Positions 34,503 through 43,093 are shown, counted from the stretch's first letter. The stretch is DNA of 54,585 nt from GCA-020343675 sp964462945 (GCA_964462945.1 CAYWZW010000035.1:1-54585); one strand, 5' to 3'. Numbers and translations are program-made. Notes: generated by a model from the letters alone, not told the origin.

Positions 34503-35308
34503 TTTGTCACCTCTTTGCTCAGCCTTAACATTTCTTCTTCAAGCTCTATGACGAATTTTTCGCATCTCTCTATGACGTCCTTATCCACCTTTTCGTCTGC
34601 TTCGGCGAATTTGGAAAACAGTTCGCCTACCTGTGTCACCGAAAGATTTCTATCCATCCACGGATATAGAATTTCATCCTCTTTTTGTATGTGCTCAGTG
34701 AGAAGCTCACGATAGGCATTCAGGTGTTCGGCAATCCCTTCTTTATTCCTTTTGCCCAATGCCTCCAGCACGGCTCTGACGTGACTTCTGGCCTTCTCGT
34801 GATCCTCACGCATGGTCTTAAGAATATCTGAATTCTCATCGAAATACTTAAAGAGTATCTCTTCTTCCTTGGCGTGATGGTACTTGTCCGCATAGGAACG
34901 AATAAAGTCCACGTTCCGGAGGATGAGCCGCCTGCCTTCTTCGGATTCCACATCAAGATTCTCAATAACCTTGGGTATCAGCCCAATCAGCCTCTTTATA
35001 AAGACGTGCTCATCAACCAGTTTCTTCAGCGGGGGCGAATACCTTATCTCCTTGGGTTTTGCTTCCGGCCTCCTCTTGATGGGAAGCGCTCCTGCCTGCC
35101 GGTCAGGATCGATGACGCCGGCGATCCTGGCCATCAGCGTCCGTTCGTCCTCTGCAGACAGATTATGTATTTCGACGATATCCTTCAAAAGACAGGTACC
35201 TACAGCGCAGGGGACGCAGCCAATGTTATATTCCTCAAGAATATCCGCCACATCGGGAAATCTTGAGATCACTTCCTTGATACCTTTGTTCAGATAGTCT
35301 TCCAGCAT
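34499..35308 (-). CDS. Hemerythrin-like protein with DUF1858-type N-terminal domain
   Basis: 269 residues. An N-terminal domain (about 1-75) with IEEYNIGC-like text, EEYNIGCVPCAVGTC, resembles DUF1858/ScdA-type domains. The hemerythrin bundle follows, with di-iron ligands visible in DEHVFIKR, YHHAKEEEILF, EDHEKARSH and TEHIQKEDEILYPW. Related YtfE/ScdA proteins repair Fe-S clusters or handle NO. It is encoded 19 bases after qNOR in the NsrR-like operon, which supports an NO-stress role. Confidence 0.88.
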   Translation of the reverse strand: MLEDYLNKGIKEVISRFPDVADILEEYNIGCVPCAVGTCLLKDIVEIHNLSAEDERTLMARIAGVIDPDRQAGALPIKRRPEAKPKEIRYSPPLKKLVDEHVFIKRLIGLIPKVIENLDVESEEGRRLILRNVDFIRSYADKYHHAKEEEILFKYFDENSDILKTMREDHEKARSHVRAVLEALGKRNKEGIAEHLNAYRELLTEHIQKEDEILYPWMDRNLSVTQVGELFSKFAEADEKVDKDVIERCEKFVIELEEEMLRLSKEVTK

Positions 35309-35327
35309 GGGATTCTCTTGCCTTACT

Positions 35328-37616
35328 TTAGTCTTCGGTCATTGATATCCCGGCCTTCTCCCATACCGACTGGCCGTCACCTATCTGGGGCTGTTTTATG
35401 TGCCGGTAGGTACGGAAAAGAAAAACGGTCAGCGGGATAACGCCGACCAGAATAATAATCAAGTCCGGGATGGCTCGCAGCTTGCCCAATGTCTGAACAG
35501 CAGCGCCGTTATAGAACTCAGCACTTCGGGCAAACCACGTGCCGCGCAGAAAACTATCTTTAACCTGCATGATACCGACAGGCAAAAGGGTGAGCATCGA
35601 CATCAGGAACAATCCGCCGTTAAAGCCCCAGAAAGTAACCTTCAGCAGGCGGTCGTTCCAGTATTTGTTCTCGACCAGTCCCCGCCAGGCAAACAGAAGA
35701 AGAGACAACGAAAGCATTCCATAGACCCCGAACAGTGCCGTATGGCCGTGGTTGACGGTCAAATACGTGCCGTGCTCGTAATAGTTTATGATGGGCAGGT
35801 TGATGACGAATCCGAAAACACCGGCGCCCAGGAAATTCCAGAAGCTTGAAGCGACCAGGAAGAGGAACGGCCACCTGTAGGCGAAGGTCTCGCCTTTCTT
35901 ATGAATCGCGTGGTATTCCATCCAGGCCCTGGTGACCAGGAGAATCAGGGGGATAGGCTCCATGGAAGAAAAAACCGCCCCGAGCGCCAGCCAGAGCGCG
36001 GGCCCGCCGTACCAGAAATAATGGTGGGCCGTACCTATGATACCGCTCAGGAAGACGATGATAGCCGTCAGGTAAGCTACTCGCAAAGCGGACCGGATAT
36101 CGACCAAACCCAGGACCGTCAGGAACAGCGCCACAATCGCCACGCCAAAGAACTCAAAGATACTCTCGACCCAGATATGGACCACAAACCAACGCCAATA
36201 GTCGGCGACGGTAAGATGCGAGCCTTGCCGGTAAAAGAATCCGAATCCAAAGAACAGAACGACTAAGATGGCGCTGAAGGTATAAAACCGAATGAGGGCC
36301 CCGTAGCTTTCCGAGCCTCCTTTCCATATCCTGCCGGCCAGGGCGCGATAGACTATCACCAACCAAGCCAAAAGACCCACAAAAAGAAGTATCTGCCAGA
36401 GCCGGCCCAATTCCAGGTATTCCCACCCCTGGTGACCCAGCCAGAACCACAGTTTGCCGGGAAATATCCCTCTAATACCCAGCAGCTCTCCGATCATACT
36501 GCCCAGGGCTACGACGAGTATTGCCCCGAAGAGTATCTCGACCAGAAGCCATTGTTTCTTCGGCTCGCGGCCGCCGATCAGAGGAGCCAGATAGATCGCC
36601 GTGCCGACCCACGTGGTGGCAATCCAGAATATGGCCAACTGCAGATGCCAGCTCTTGGCCAGGCTGTAAGGAACAAGTTTAGCCACCAGAGGGATATAGA
36701 AGTGGATTGGAGAGACCGTGTAATGGGCGAGGATTCCGCCCAAACACGTTTGCAGCAGAAACAGCAGGGTCACGACCAGGAAAAATTTGGCCGCTTTATG
36801 CTGACTGAGGGATATGGGCATTTCGTACAATCTTTCGCCTATCATCACGCTTCGGGGCTCCCCGTAAAAGAATCTATACCGATGAACGATATAGACAACC
36901 AACCCCAAAACCAGAAACAACGACAGAATGCCCCCGATGCTCCATAGAAATACCTCCGCCTTCGGAACATTGCCCACCTCCGGGTCGGGCGGCCAGTTAT
37001 TCGTGTAAGAGTAGTCTTTGTCCGGTCTGTTTGCCGAAGCGACCCACGAGGTCCAGAAAAAGAAATCAGCAATATCCTTTCTTTCGGCAGCCGTCTTAAC
37101 GGTGTCGGGCAAGAATCCGTACTGTTTGTCTCCGAAGCCGAATTCCTGCTCCCAAAACTTTTTGACTTCGTCCAAGGCGTTCTGCTGGGCTTTAGTCAAC
37201 GTCAGAGTGGCCTTCGAGCTGTCATATCTGTTTTCCTTTATTTCATTTCTTACGATGGCCCTGATATTCTCTTTCTCTTGGGTGCTCAGCTCGCCAAAAG
37301 CGCGAGAGTATATTTCTCTTGCATGAGAAGACTGCATCGCTCGCCCAACCAGGTGAAGCGTGGTGGCGGAGAAATCCATACCTCTCAGTGAGCCGTGCCC
37401 CCATACGCTGCCATGATCCATCAAACCATACTTTTGATATACATCTTGTCCACGGATGATTGCGTCTTTATCGAAAATTATGTTGCCGTCTTCAGAGACC
37501 ACCTTTTCAGGGTAAGGCGGAAGCTGGTCCCTGATCGCGTAGCCGCCCCCGATCAAAACGAGCATGGCCACGACGAAACTTATGACTGCTCCCCATTTTA
37601 GATATGACGTCTCCAT
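35328..37616 (-). CDS. norZ: Quinol-dependent nitric oxide reductase (qNOR)
   Basis: 762 residues from the ATG at 37616 (AAAGGAG precedes at 7 bases); 79 more codons are open but Arg-rich and out of character. An N-terminal helix and a periplasmic domain (IRGQDVYQKYGLMDHGSVWGHG) are fused to a 12-helix haem-copper-oxidase-like core, which defines qNOR. The haem and Fe-B ligands are present: SWHLQLAIFW, VVHIWVESIFEFFG, GTAHHYFW and NHGHTALFGVYGM. Both Fe-B His and the Glu are kept, so it looks like a true NO reductase and not a NO dismutase. It converts NO to N2O with quinol electrons. Confidence 0.94.
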   Translation of the reverse strand: METSYLKWGAVISFVVAMLVLIGGGYAIRDQLPPYPEKVVSEDGNIIFDKDAIIRGQDVYQKYGLMDHGSVWGHGSLRGMDFSATTLHLVGRAMQSSHAREIYSRAFGELSTQEKENIRAIVRNEIKENRYDSSKATLTLTKAQQNALDEVKKFWEQEFGFGDKQYGFLPDTVKTAAERKDIADFFFWTSWVASANRPDKDYSYTNNWPPDPEVGNVPKAEVFLWSIGGILSLFLVLGLVVYIVHRYRFFYGEPRSVMIGERLYEMPISLSQHKAAKFFLVVTLLFLLQTCLGGILAHYTVSPIHFYIPLVAKLVPYSLAKSWHLQLAIFWIATTWVGTAIYLAPLIGGREPKKQWLLVEILFGAILVVALGSMIGELLGIRGIFPGKLWFWLGHQGWEYLELGRLWQILLFVGLLAWLVIVYRALAGRIWKGGSESYGALIRFYTFSAILVVLFFGFGFFYRQGSHLTVADYWRWFVVHIWVESIFEFFGVAIVALFLTVLGLVDIRSALRVAYLTAIIVFLSGIIGTAHHYFWYGGPALWLALGAVFSSMEPIPLILLVTRAWMEYHAIHKKGETFAYRWPFLFLVASSFWNFLGAGVFGFVINLPIINYYEHGTYLTVNHGHTALFGVYGMLSLSLLLFAWRGLVENKYWNDRLLKVTFWGFNGGLFLMSMLTLLPVGIMQVKDSFLRGTWFARSAEFYNGAAVQTLGKLRAIPDLIIILVGVIPLTVFLFRTYRHIKQPQIGDGQSVWEKAGISMTED

Positions 37617-37651
37617 GTCTTGTCTCCTTTCTTTTTTCCGTGATCTTGACT

Positions 37652-38365
37652 TTAGCTTTTTAGAAATGACTGCACCGCCATCTGGCGGCCTTTGTCGGTC
37701 CTGAACGTTTTGTCGATAATCCTCTGCATCTTCTCTTTGCCGGCATCGGGAAAATCTTCCGGGATATTCACGAGCCGGTCCGCGTCCCACAGGATCCGAA
37801 ACTCGGTCGTATCGATATCTTTGGCGCTGTGGTGATTGGCGATAATCCTGCAAATATGCTCGATGGTTTCATGGGGGATATCGTGTCTTTTCAAAATCTC
37901 CTCCGCGATGGGCGGGCCTTCAATCTCCTGGTATTTGCCCGCCGACGAGCCGTACTTTCGCTCCGCCTCGTGGATTCCGATATCGTGCAGAATCGCCGCC
38001 GCTTTGACCACCAAAGGGTCGCCACCTTCAACGGCCTGGATTTGCTCGGCATAGTCCAGGACGGCTAAAGCGTGCGCGATCCTCTTTTCGTCCCGGCCAA
38101 AAACCGTTTTCATCTCATCGATCAATTTCTGCCGAACGATGGTCAAGTTTTTGACCGTCACGCCCAGACACTGCTGTGCATGCTGGCACCATTCTGCACA
38201 ACCCAGGTCGATCTTCGGGTTAATGACGGTATGGCCGCAGTGGCGGCATTTGAGCTGCGGCTCATCCTTAAAAAACTCCACCGCCTTACCACAGCTCGAA
38301 CACTCAACTTCAAAGATAGCATCCGGTTTCCAGAATCTCTGATCTTGTCCGGGACATCTTACCAT
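37652..38365 (-). CDS. Zinc-ribbon plus HD-domain phosphohydrolase
   Basis: 237 residues. The N-terminal zinc ribbon (VECSSCGKAVEFFKDEPQLKCRHCG) is followed by C-x3-C-type text (LGCAEWCQHAQQC) and an HD domain: RIAHALAVLDYAEQI, AAILHDIG, IIANHHSA, ILWDADRLVN. HD proteins like this accompany hydroxylamine/NO-stress genes in anaerobes (recalled); the substrate is unknown. GGAGAG precedes the ATG. It is 35 bases upstream of the qNOR start. Confidence 0.88.
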   Translation of the reverse strand: MVRCPGQDQRFWKPDAIFEVECSSCGKAVEFFKDEPQLKCRHCGHTVINPKIDLGCAEWCQHAQQCLGVTVKNLTIVRQKLIDEMKTVFGRDEKRIAHALAVLDYAEQIQAVEGGDPLVVKAAAILHDIGIHEAERKYGSSAGKYQEIEGPPIAEEILKRHDIPHETIEHICRIIANHHSAKDIDTTEFRILWDADRLVNIPEDFPDAGKEKMQRIIDKTFRTDKGRQMAVQSFLKS

Positions 38366-38397
38366 AATCTACTCTCCGGCCCGTTGCGACAACCGGC

Positions 38398-38568
38398 TCA
38401 TCCGGCCTCCTGCCGCTTCGGATTGACGACCTCTTGTCCGCACTTGCGGCATTCCCGCCTCTCTTCGTCCTTGAAAAACTCCATGGCCTGACCGCAACCG
38501 GGACATTCAACCTCAAAGACGTCTCGCGGCGTCCAGGATTTTTGCATGTGTTTGGGACATTTGTGCAT
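38398..38568 (-). CDS. Stand-alone zinc-ribbon mini-protein (56 aa)
   Basis: MHKCPKHMQKSWTPRDVF then VECPGCGQAMEFFKDEERR, ECRKCGQEVVNPK. The same layout begins the adjacent HD protein (VECSSCGKAVEFFKDEP... CRHCGHTVINPK), so this is a partial tandem duplicate of that ribbon. Two CxxC pairs bind zinc or iron. It lies between the cupin and HD genes with short gaps and no internal stop. It is below usual length cut-offs. A protein- or nucleic-acid-binding role is possible. Confidence 0.75.
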   Translation of the reverse strand: MHKCPKHMQKSWTPRDVFEVECPGCGQAMEFFKDEERRECRKCGQEVVNPKRQEAG

Positions 38569-38606
38569 CTTTCTATCTGCCTATTCTTGACTGCGGGCTG
38601 CGCCCG

Positions 38607-38957
38607 TCATGCGCGAATCATTGTGAGCAGCATTTTGAATCTTTCCTCGGCGTTGACAGCGTGCGGCACATTGGCCGGCATGACGATAATCTGTCCCTCC
38701 GAAACAATCTTGTCCTGGCCCCCTATCGTCACCCGGGCGCTGCCATCGAGAACCTGAACAACCGCATCGTAAGGGGCGGTGTGCTCGCTCAGACTTTGCC
38801 CCGCGTCAAAAGCAAACAGCGTGATCGTCCCCACCGATTTGTTCAGTATCGTCTTACTCACGATCGAATCCTTGGCGTATTCGATCAGCTCCGCCAATAC
38901 CCGGGCCTTGCCCAGACACTCCGCCAGCACACTATCCTTCTTTTCTTGCCCGGCCAT
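38607..38957 (-). CDS. Small cupin-domain protein
   Basis: 116 residues with a single cupin barrel: GTITLFAFDAGQSLSEHTAPYDAVVQVLDGSARVTIGG and IVMPANVPHAVNAEERFKML. Metal-ligand candidates are His59-type HTAPYD and PHAV. It is 12 bases after the NsrR-like gene. Cupins of this form are frequent in NO/hydroxylamine stress operons; biochemical role unknown. Confidence 0.88.
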   Translation of the reverse strand: MAGQEKKDSVLAECLGKARVLAELIEYAKDSIVSKTILNKSVGTITLFAFDAGQSLSEHTAPYDAVVQVLDGSARVTIGGQDKIVSEGQIIVMPANVPHAVNAEERFKMLLTMIRA

Positions 38958-38969
38958 CTTTTTCTCCCT

Positions 38970-39410
38970 TCACGGCTTCTCTTCATCCTTTGCGCGCCGG
39001 TCGTGAAGTAATTCATCCAGCGTAATATGGTCAAGGTAATTGCGTACGTATTCTTGAAGCTCACCGAGTTTTGCGCTGGCCATACAATTTCTTCGGCGAT
39101 GACAGGCGTCCGCAGCCAACAGACACCTGTTGATGCTTATCGGACCTTGGATCGTCTCAACAACCTCGCGCAGACTGATCTGGGAAGGCTCTTTTCCCAG
39201 ACTAAAGCCGCCCTTTGGACCCATACAGCTCTTCACAAGCTTTGATCTGTGAAGCCTTTGCATCAGCTTACATGCTAATTGGTAGGGAACGTCTTCCTCG
39301 GCCGCAGCCGCCCGGGTCGATACCGGCCCATTACCGTAGCGCCTTGCGACGTTCACCATCAACCGCAGGGCATAGTCCGTGTTTCGCCTCACCAAATCGA
39401 CCATCGCCAT
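38970..39410 (-). CDS. Rrf2-family regulator with Fe-S cysteines (NsrR-like)
   Basis: A 146-residue Rrf2 protein: RRNTDYALRLMVNVARRYG, the winged helix VPYQLACKLMQRLHRSKLVKSCMGPKGGF, and three clustered Cys (96, 103, 109) in NRCLLAADACHRRRNC, as in NsrR/IscR proteins that carry a labile Fe-S cluster. The spacing C-x6-C-x5-C differs slightly from E. coli NsrR. It heads an operon with qNOR and hemerythrin, so NO sensing is the best hypothesis. Its own promoter carries the shared operator-like motif. Confidence 0.88.
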   Translation of the reverse strand: MAMVDLVRRNTDYALRLMVNVARRYGNGPVSTRAAAAEEDVPYQLACKLMQRLHRSKLVKSCMGPKGGFSLGKEPSQISLREVVETIQGPISINRCLLAADACHRRRNCMASAKLGELQEYVRNYLDHITLDELLHDRRAKDEEKP

Positions 39411-39476
39411 ACTTCCCCGGAAAACAGAATCTCACTGTTCATCACTCATGTAAGACTTATAGAGTCTTATATACCT

Positions 39477-39505
39477 AATATAGTCCTACTTGTTCGTACT
39501 GTCAA
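39477..39505 (-). promoter_or_regulatory. Promoter/operator of the NsrR-like NO operon
   Basis: TTGACA (39500-39505), a 17-base spacer and TATATT (39477-39482) on the minus strand form a near-consensus promoter 67 bases before the regulator gene. The spacer holds the 16-base motif (39481-39496) shared with 33847-33862, so a bound repressor would cover the -10 and spacer. Confidence 0.78.
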
Positions 39506-39673
39506 CAGAAAAAATTGTTTTTTTGAAAATTTTCCGGCGTTCCATTTCCTGATGGAGATAAGCGGACGATATCCGAATATTATCTGGTCAGCGCTGCCCA
39601 GCGCACCGTACATTCGACCGCAAGAACGACTAAAAATCCTTGCATGCGATGAATGCGTTGGTAAATTGTGCTC

Positions 39674-40207
39674 ATGTTGCGATCTCATGCTAAAGTCCTG
39701 TCTCAGATAGGGGTGTTTCTTGCCGGATTTGCGTGTGCCGTATTGTGCTTTATCGCGATTAACGCTGCGATGGTACCTGTGTCAACATCCGAGTATTGCG
39801 GCGGCAAGTGCCACGAAATGAATGCGGCATACCTGGGCTGGGAGCTTTCGCCGCACGGCGCTAACAGCTACGGCATCCGTGTTGAATGTATAGATTGTCA
39901 CCTGCCGCCGAAAGAAAAATACTTCACCCACATCACCGCGAAGGCTTATGAAGGCGCCAAGGACACATACGTGCATTACTTTGGCGGCCCGTACGATACG
40001 GAGAAGGTTCGCAAGAGGGTGCTGAGCCACCTGTCGAATCAAAGATGTGTGCATTGTCACAACCATCTGCTCGGCAAACCCGGCAATTCTGCGGCAAGAA
40101 CTGCCCACACCGCCGCCCTGGCTGAGCCCGGTATTCCCGAAAACAGGTGCGTCGAGTGTCACGAAGATGCCGGGCACCAGCGCCAGAGCAAGCTGTTTTC
40201 ACCATAG
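39674..40207 (+). CDS. Tetrahaem quinol dehydrogenase (NapC/NrfH family, HaoC-like)
   Basis: 177 residues from the ATG at 39674 (a GTG 6 bases upstream is in frame; SD weak). One N-terminal membrane anchor (IGVFLAGFACAVLCFIAINAAMV), then four CxxCH sites: CGGKCH, CIDCH, CVHCH, CVECH. NapC/NrfH proteins oxidise quinol and pass electrons to a periplasmic cytochrome. It precedes the octahaem gene by 18 bases and so is its likely electron donor. Confidence 0.92.
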   Translation: MLRSHAKVLSQIGVFLAGFACAVLCFIAINAAMVPVSTSEYCGGKCHEMNAAYLGWELSPHGANSYGIRVECIDCHLPPKEKYFTHITAKAYEGAKDTYVHYFGGPYDTEKVRKRVLSHLSNQRCVHCHNHLLGKPGNSAARTAHTAALAEPGIPENRCVECHEDAGHQRQSKLFSP

Positions 40208-40225
40208 AAAAAGAAGGAGAAAGCT

Positions 40226-41587
40226 ATGGAGACGTTGAGAAAAAGCAATCTAACCGTTCTTGCGTGGATCTCTGCTATCGCGCTGGCGCTCACAACCGCC
40301 ATTCGAGCGGAGCAGACCTCATCCGTTATATCGCCGCCTCTGAAGGAGTATCGCATCGTCAGAAGCGTCTCGAAGGACGCTCAGGGCTGTATCGAATGTC
40401 ACGCTGAACAAAATGAGGGAATTGTCGCCGACTGGTCCGCGAGCCGGCACGCCCATGCAAACATCTCCTGTCTGGATTGCCACCGGGCCGGCCCCGCCGA
40501 TCCGGACATAAGCCGTGAGCATCTCAAAATCGACAAAACTCCCATCAGCGTCATTGTCTCGCCCAAAGACTGCTCACGGTGTCACCCGGCCGAAGCCGCT
40601 CAATACGCCAAGAGCAAACATGCCAACACCCTTGAATTGATATGGAAGATCGACCCCTGGCTGAACGACGGCATGAACAGCAGCATCGAGCGCCAGACGG
40701 GCTGCTATCACTGCCACGGCAGCATTGTGAAAATCGAAAACGGAAAATTCAATCCCGATACCTGGCCGAACGTGGGCGTCGGCAGGATCAATCCGGACGG
40801 CAGCAAAGGAAGCTGTTCGAGCTGCCATACGCGCCACAAGTTCTCTCTCGCCGAGGCCAGAAAGCCGCAGGCTTGCGGCCAGTGCCACTTGGGTCCCGAC
40901 CATCCCCAGGTCGAGATCTTCGCCGAGTCCAAGCACGGCGCCATCTACGAAGCCGAGGGCGACGGCTGGAACTGGAACGCCGCCCCGGGGACGTGGACGC
41001 CGGGCGTCGATTACCGAGCGCCAAGCTGTTCAGTTTGTCACATGTCCGGCGTCAAGAGCGTCGCCGCAACGCACGATGTCACCGAGCGGCTATCGTGGGA
41101 AACGCAGGCGCCGCTGACGGTCCGGCCGAGCGAGTTCAAGGCGTGGCCGGCAAAGACCGACTGGCAGCAAGAGCGGCAGAAAATGGAGACTATCTGTCTC
41201 GCCTGTCACTCCCCCGCCTGGACGAAGGGACATTTCACCCGCCTGGACGCCGCCGTCGTCAACTACAACGACAACTACTATACGCCGATGAAGAAGCTCA
41301 TCGACGAGCTTTACGAAAAGAAGCTGCTCAGCAACCGTAAGAACCTGGACGAGCAGATCGAGATCGACATGTACGAACTCTGGCACCACGAGGGCCGGCG
41401 GGCCCGGTTCGGCGCGGCGATGATGGCCCCCGATTATGCCTGGTGGCACGGATTCTACGAGCTCAAAAAACGATGCATGGCCATCGAGGAGCAGGCCGAG
41501 GAATTGCTGAACAGCGGAAAGCCGGCAAAAGTGTTTGAGGTCAAAGGCTCCGGCGGCGACACCGCCAAGCCGGACTTTCAGCAATAA
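40226..41587 (+). CDS. Octahaem cytochrome c, HAO-like reductase
   Basis: 453 residues: a signal peptide (to about residue 28) and eight CxxCH motifs: CIECH, CLDCH, CSRCH, CYHCH, CSSCH, CGQCH, CSVCH, CLACH. The C-terminal DYAWWHGFYELKKR matches the end region of hydroxylamine oxidoreductase-family proteins. With a NapC/NrfH-type partner the family usually runs in the reductive direction (nitrite or hydroxylamine to ammonium), as in epsilonproteobacteria. A Tyr is present next to the WHG segment; whether it is the cross-linking Tyr of oxidative HAO needs alignment. AAGGAG precedes the ATG. Confidence 0.9.
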   Translation: METLRKSNLTVLAWISAIALALTTAIRAEQTSSVISPPLKEYRIVRSVSKDAQGCIECHAEQNEGIVADWSASRHAHANISCLDCHRAGPADPDISREHLKIDKTPISVIVSPKDCSRCHPAEAAQYAKSKHANTLELIWKIDPWLNDGMNSSIERQTGCYHCHGSIVKIENGKFNPDTWPNVGVGRINPDGSKGSCSSCHTRHKFSLAEARKPQACGQCHLGPDHPQVEIFAESKHGAIYEAEGDGWNWNAAPGTWTPGVDYRAPSCSVCHMSGVKSVAATHDVTERLSWETQAPLTVRPSEFKAWPAKTDWQQERQKMETICLACHSPAWTKGHFTRLDAAVVNYNDNYYTPMKKLIDELYEKKLLSNRKNLDEQIEIDMYELWHHEGRRARFGAAMMAPDYAWWHGFYELKKRCMAIEEQAEELLNSGKPAKVFEVKGSGGDTAKPDFQQ

Positions 41588-41655
41588 TCGGCCTGCGCCT
41601 GAGATGCAGAAGCCGGAAAACGGATAGACCCTGTCCGAATTACTCTTTAGCGTTT

Positions 41656-41745
41656 GTCATTCTGAGCAGAAACGCAGTGAAGCGAAGAATCTGGGCTCCA
41701 AATCGCCGGTCGCAGCCCAGATGCTTCACTCCGTTCAGCATGACA
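41656..41745. repeat. Imperfect inverted repeat (REP/MITE-like)
   Basis: GTCATTCTGAGC...GAAGAATCTGGGCT (41656-41697) is followed by AGCCCAGATGCTTCACTCC...CAGCATGACA (41714-41745) as an imperfect inverted copy. The ends are TGTCAT/ATGACA-like. GTCATTCTGAGCG...GAAGAATCT words are a widespread intergenic repeat type in bacteria. It lies after the octahaem gene and before the convergent epimerase gene. Confidence 0.65.
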
Positions 41746-41776
41746 GGCGCCAGCAAACCGTTATTCGCATGGGCTC

Positions 41777-43093
41777 TCACTTTTTCCACTGCTTCAGTAT
41801 TTGCAGGCACTCGATCATGGCCCGGCCGTTGTGATAGCCCGCCTTCCAGGTGTTGGCCTTGTCGCCTTGCGGCTTTCCTTCCGGCGTGATAGTGGCGTGC
41901 CATTCGCCGTTTTCCCAATCGACCATGTTCTTTTCGATAAAGTCGGACGTCTTTTCGAAGATGGGCAGATACTTGGGGTCCTGCGTCAGGCGATGCATGT
42001 ATAAAGCGCTGACAATCGCTTCGCTCTGGACCCACCAGACTTTGCCGCGCCGGTCGGCCGGCTGATTGAACGGCCCGCTGTCGTAGAACCCGCCGTTCGC
42101 GTCGTCATAGCCGTACTTCAGCGAGTAATCGAACAAGGCCCGATACAAATCGAGGAAGGGATGATTCGAAACGCCCGCCGCCTCGCACGCATCCATGAGC
42201 AGCCACACGTTTTCAATGTCGTGACCGTATGACACCCTGGCGTAGTCTCCTTCCAGTCTCGGCGTCCAGTCGCGCTCGTACTTGTCCGTGCAGGCGCCGA
42301 GATTCTTTCGCACGACAGCGTTGCTCTCGATGTTGATCAGTTCCAGCAGGCGCTCGCGTGCCAGAGGGAGTTTGCTTGCACGATAGAATGTGGTCATCGC
42401 CTCCAATAGATGCAGGTGCGTGTTCATCAGCTTGAGGCCGGCCTCCGCCCCCATATAAGAGCTTTCCGAAGCGGGCGCCGGCGTCCAGTCTTCGTTGAAG
42501 AACTCCACGTAGCCGCCATAAATGTCGTCGTGGGACTTAGCTTCCAGCAGATTAAAGAAACGGACGGCAAACTCCAGCACATCCTTTCTCTGGGTCGCCA
42601 GGTAATATTCGGAAATGGCGTAGAGTCCGAAGGACTGGCCGTAGAGGTGCTTTCGCGGCTTGAGCTTCTTGTCGCCCGTGGCATCGACTTCCCAATAGAA
42701 GCCCCCATTCTTGGCGTCCCACATTTTCTCCCTCAGGAAGCGATAGCCAACGTCGGCGGCGTCGATGTACTCCTTGCCGCCGTAGCCGGCCCTCGCTAAG
42801 CGAGAGAACAGCCACACCGTGCGGGCCTGAGTCACGATCATCTTCGTCCCCTCGCCTTTCGGCTCGCCCTTCGGGCCAAAGTTGATCGTGTACCCTCCAT
42901 TGGCACGGTCGATACTCTTGGTGTGCCAGAATGAGGCGATGTTCTCCGTGAGTATCTTCTCGAACTTGGGGACGTAGGTTTTCGCCAAGTCCGAGCGATC
43001 CTGGGCCGGACAAAACTCCGGCCAGACCGAGAGCAAAACGACGACAACCGGAACCAAAAACCACCGAACCTGTTTAATCCTTCTGACAATCAT
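41777..43093 (-). CDS. Secreted AGE-family (N-acylglucosamine/cellobiose 2-epimerase-like) protein
   Basis: 438 residues from the ATG at 43093 (GAAGGAG precedes), giving a signal peptide ending near FCPAQ. The (alpha/alpha)6 barrel has typical text: FWHTKSIDRANGGYTINFG, TQARTVWLFSRLARAGYG, HLYGQSFGLYAISEYYLAT, YGHDIENVWLLMDA, KVWWVQSEAIVSAL and a final YHNGRAMIECLQIL. Such enzymes epimerise or isomerise sugars; a periplasmic location suggests action on oligosaccharides from polymer breakdown. It is a single gene with no clear operon partner. Confidence 0.88.
   Translation of the reverse strand: MIVRRIKQVRWFLVPVVVVLLSVWPEFCPAQDRSDLAKTYVPKFEKILTENIASFWHTKSIDRANGGYTINFGPKGEPKGEGTKMIVTQARTVWLFSRLARAGYGGKEYIDAADVGYRFLREKMWDAKNGGFYWEVDATGDKKLKPRKHLYGQSFGLYAISEYYLATQRKDVLEFAVRFFNLLEAKSHDDIYGGYVEFFNEDWTPAPASESSYMGAEAGLKLMNTHLHLLEAMTTFYRASKLPLARERLLELINIESNAVVRKNLGACTDKYERDWTPRLEGDYARVSYGHDIENVWLLMDACEAAGVSNHPFLDLYRALFDYSLKYGYDDANGGFYDSGPFNQPADRRGKVWWVQSEAIVSALYMHRLTQDPKYLPIFEKTSDFIEKNMVDWENGEWHATITPEGKPQGDKANTWKAGYHNGRAMIECLQILKQWKK

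Noticed and set aside
35328..37616. Possible nitric oxide dismutase instead of qNOR
   Set aside because: The Fe-B ligand motifs (HIWVES, AHHYF) and Glu are intact, whereas NO dismutases are reported to have altered ligands. qNOR is the simpler call.
37617..37853. N-terminal extension of the qNOR frame
   Set aside because: The 79 codons are Arg/Gln-rich, overlap the HD gene in another frame, and AAAGGAG selects the ATG at 37616.
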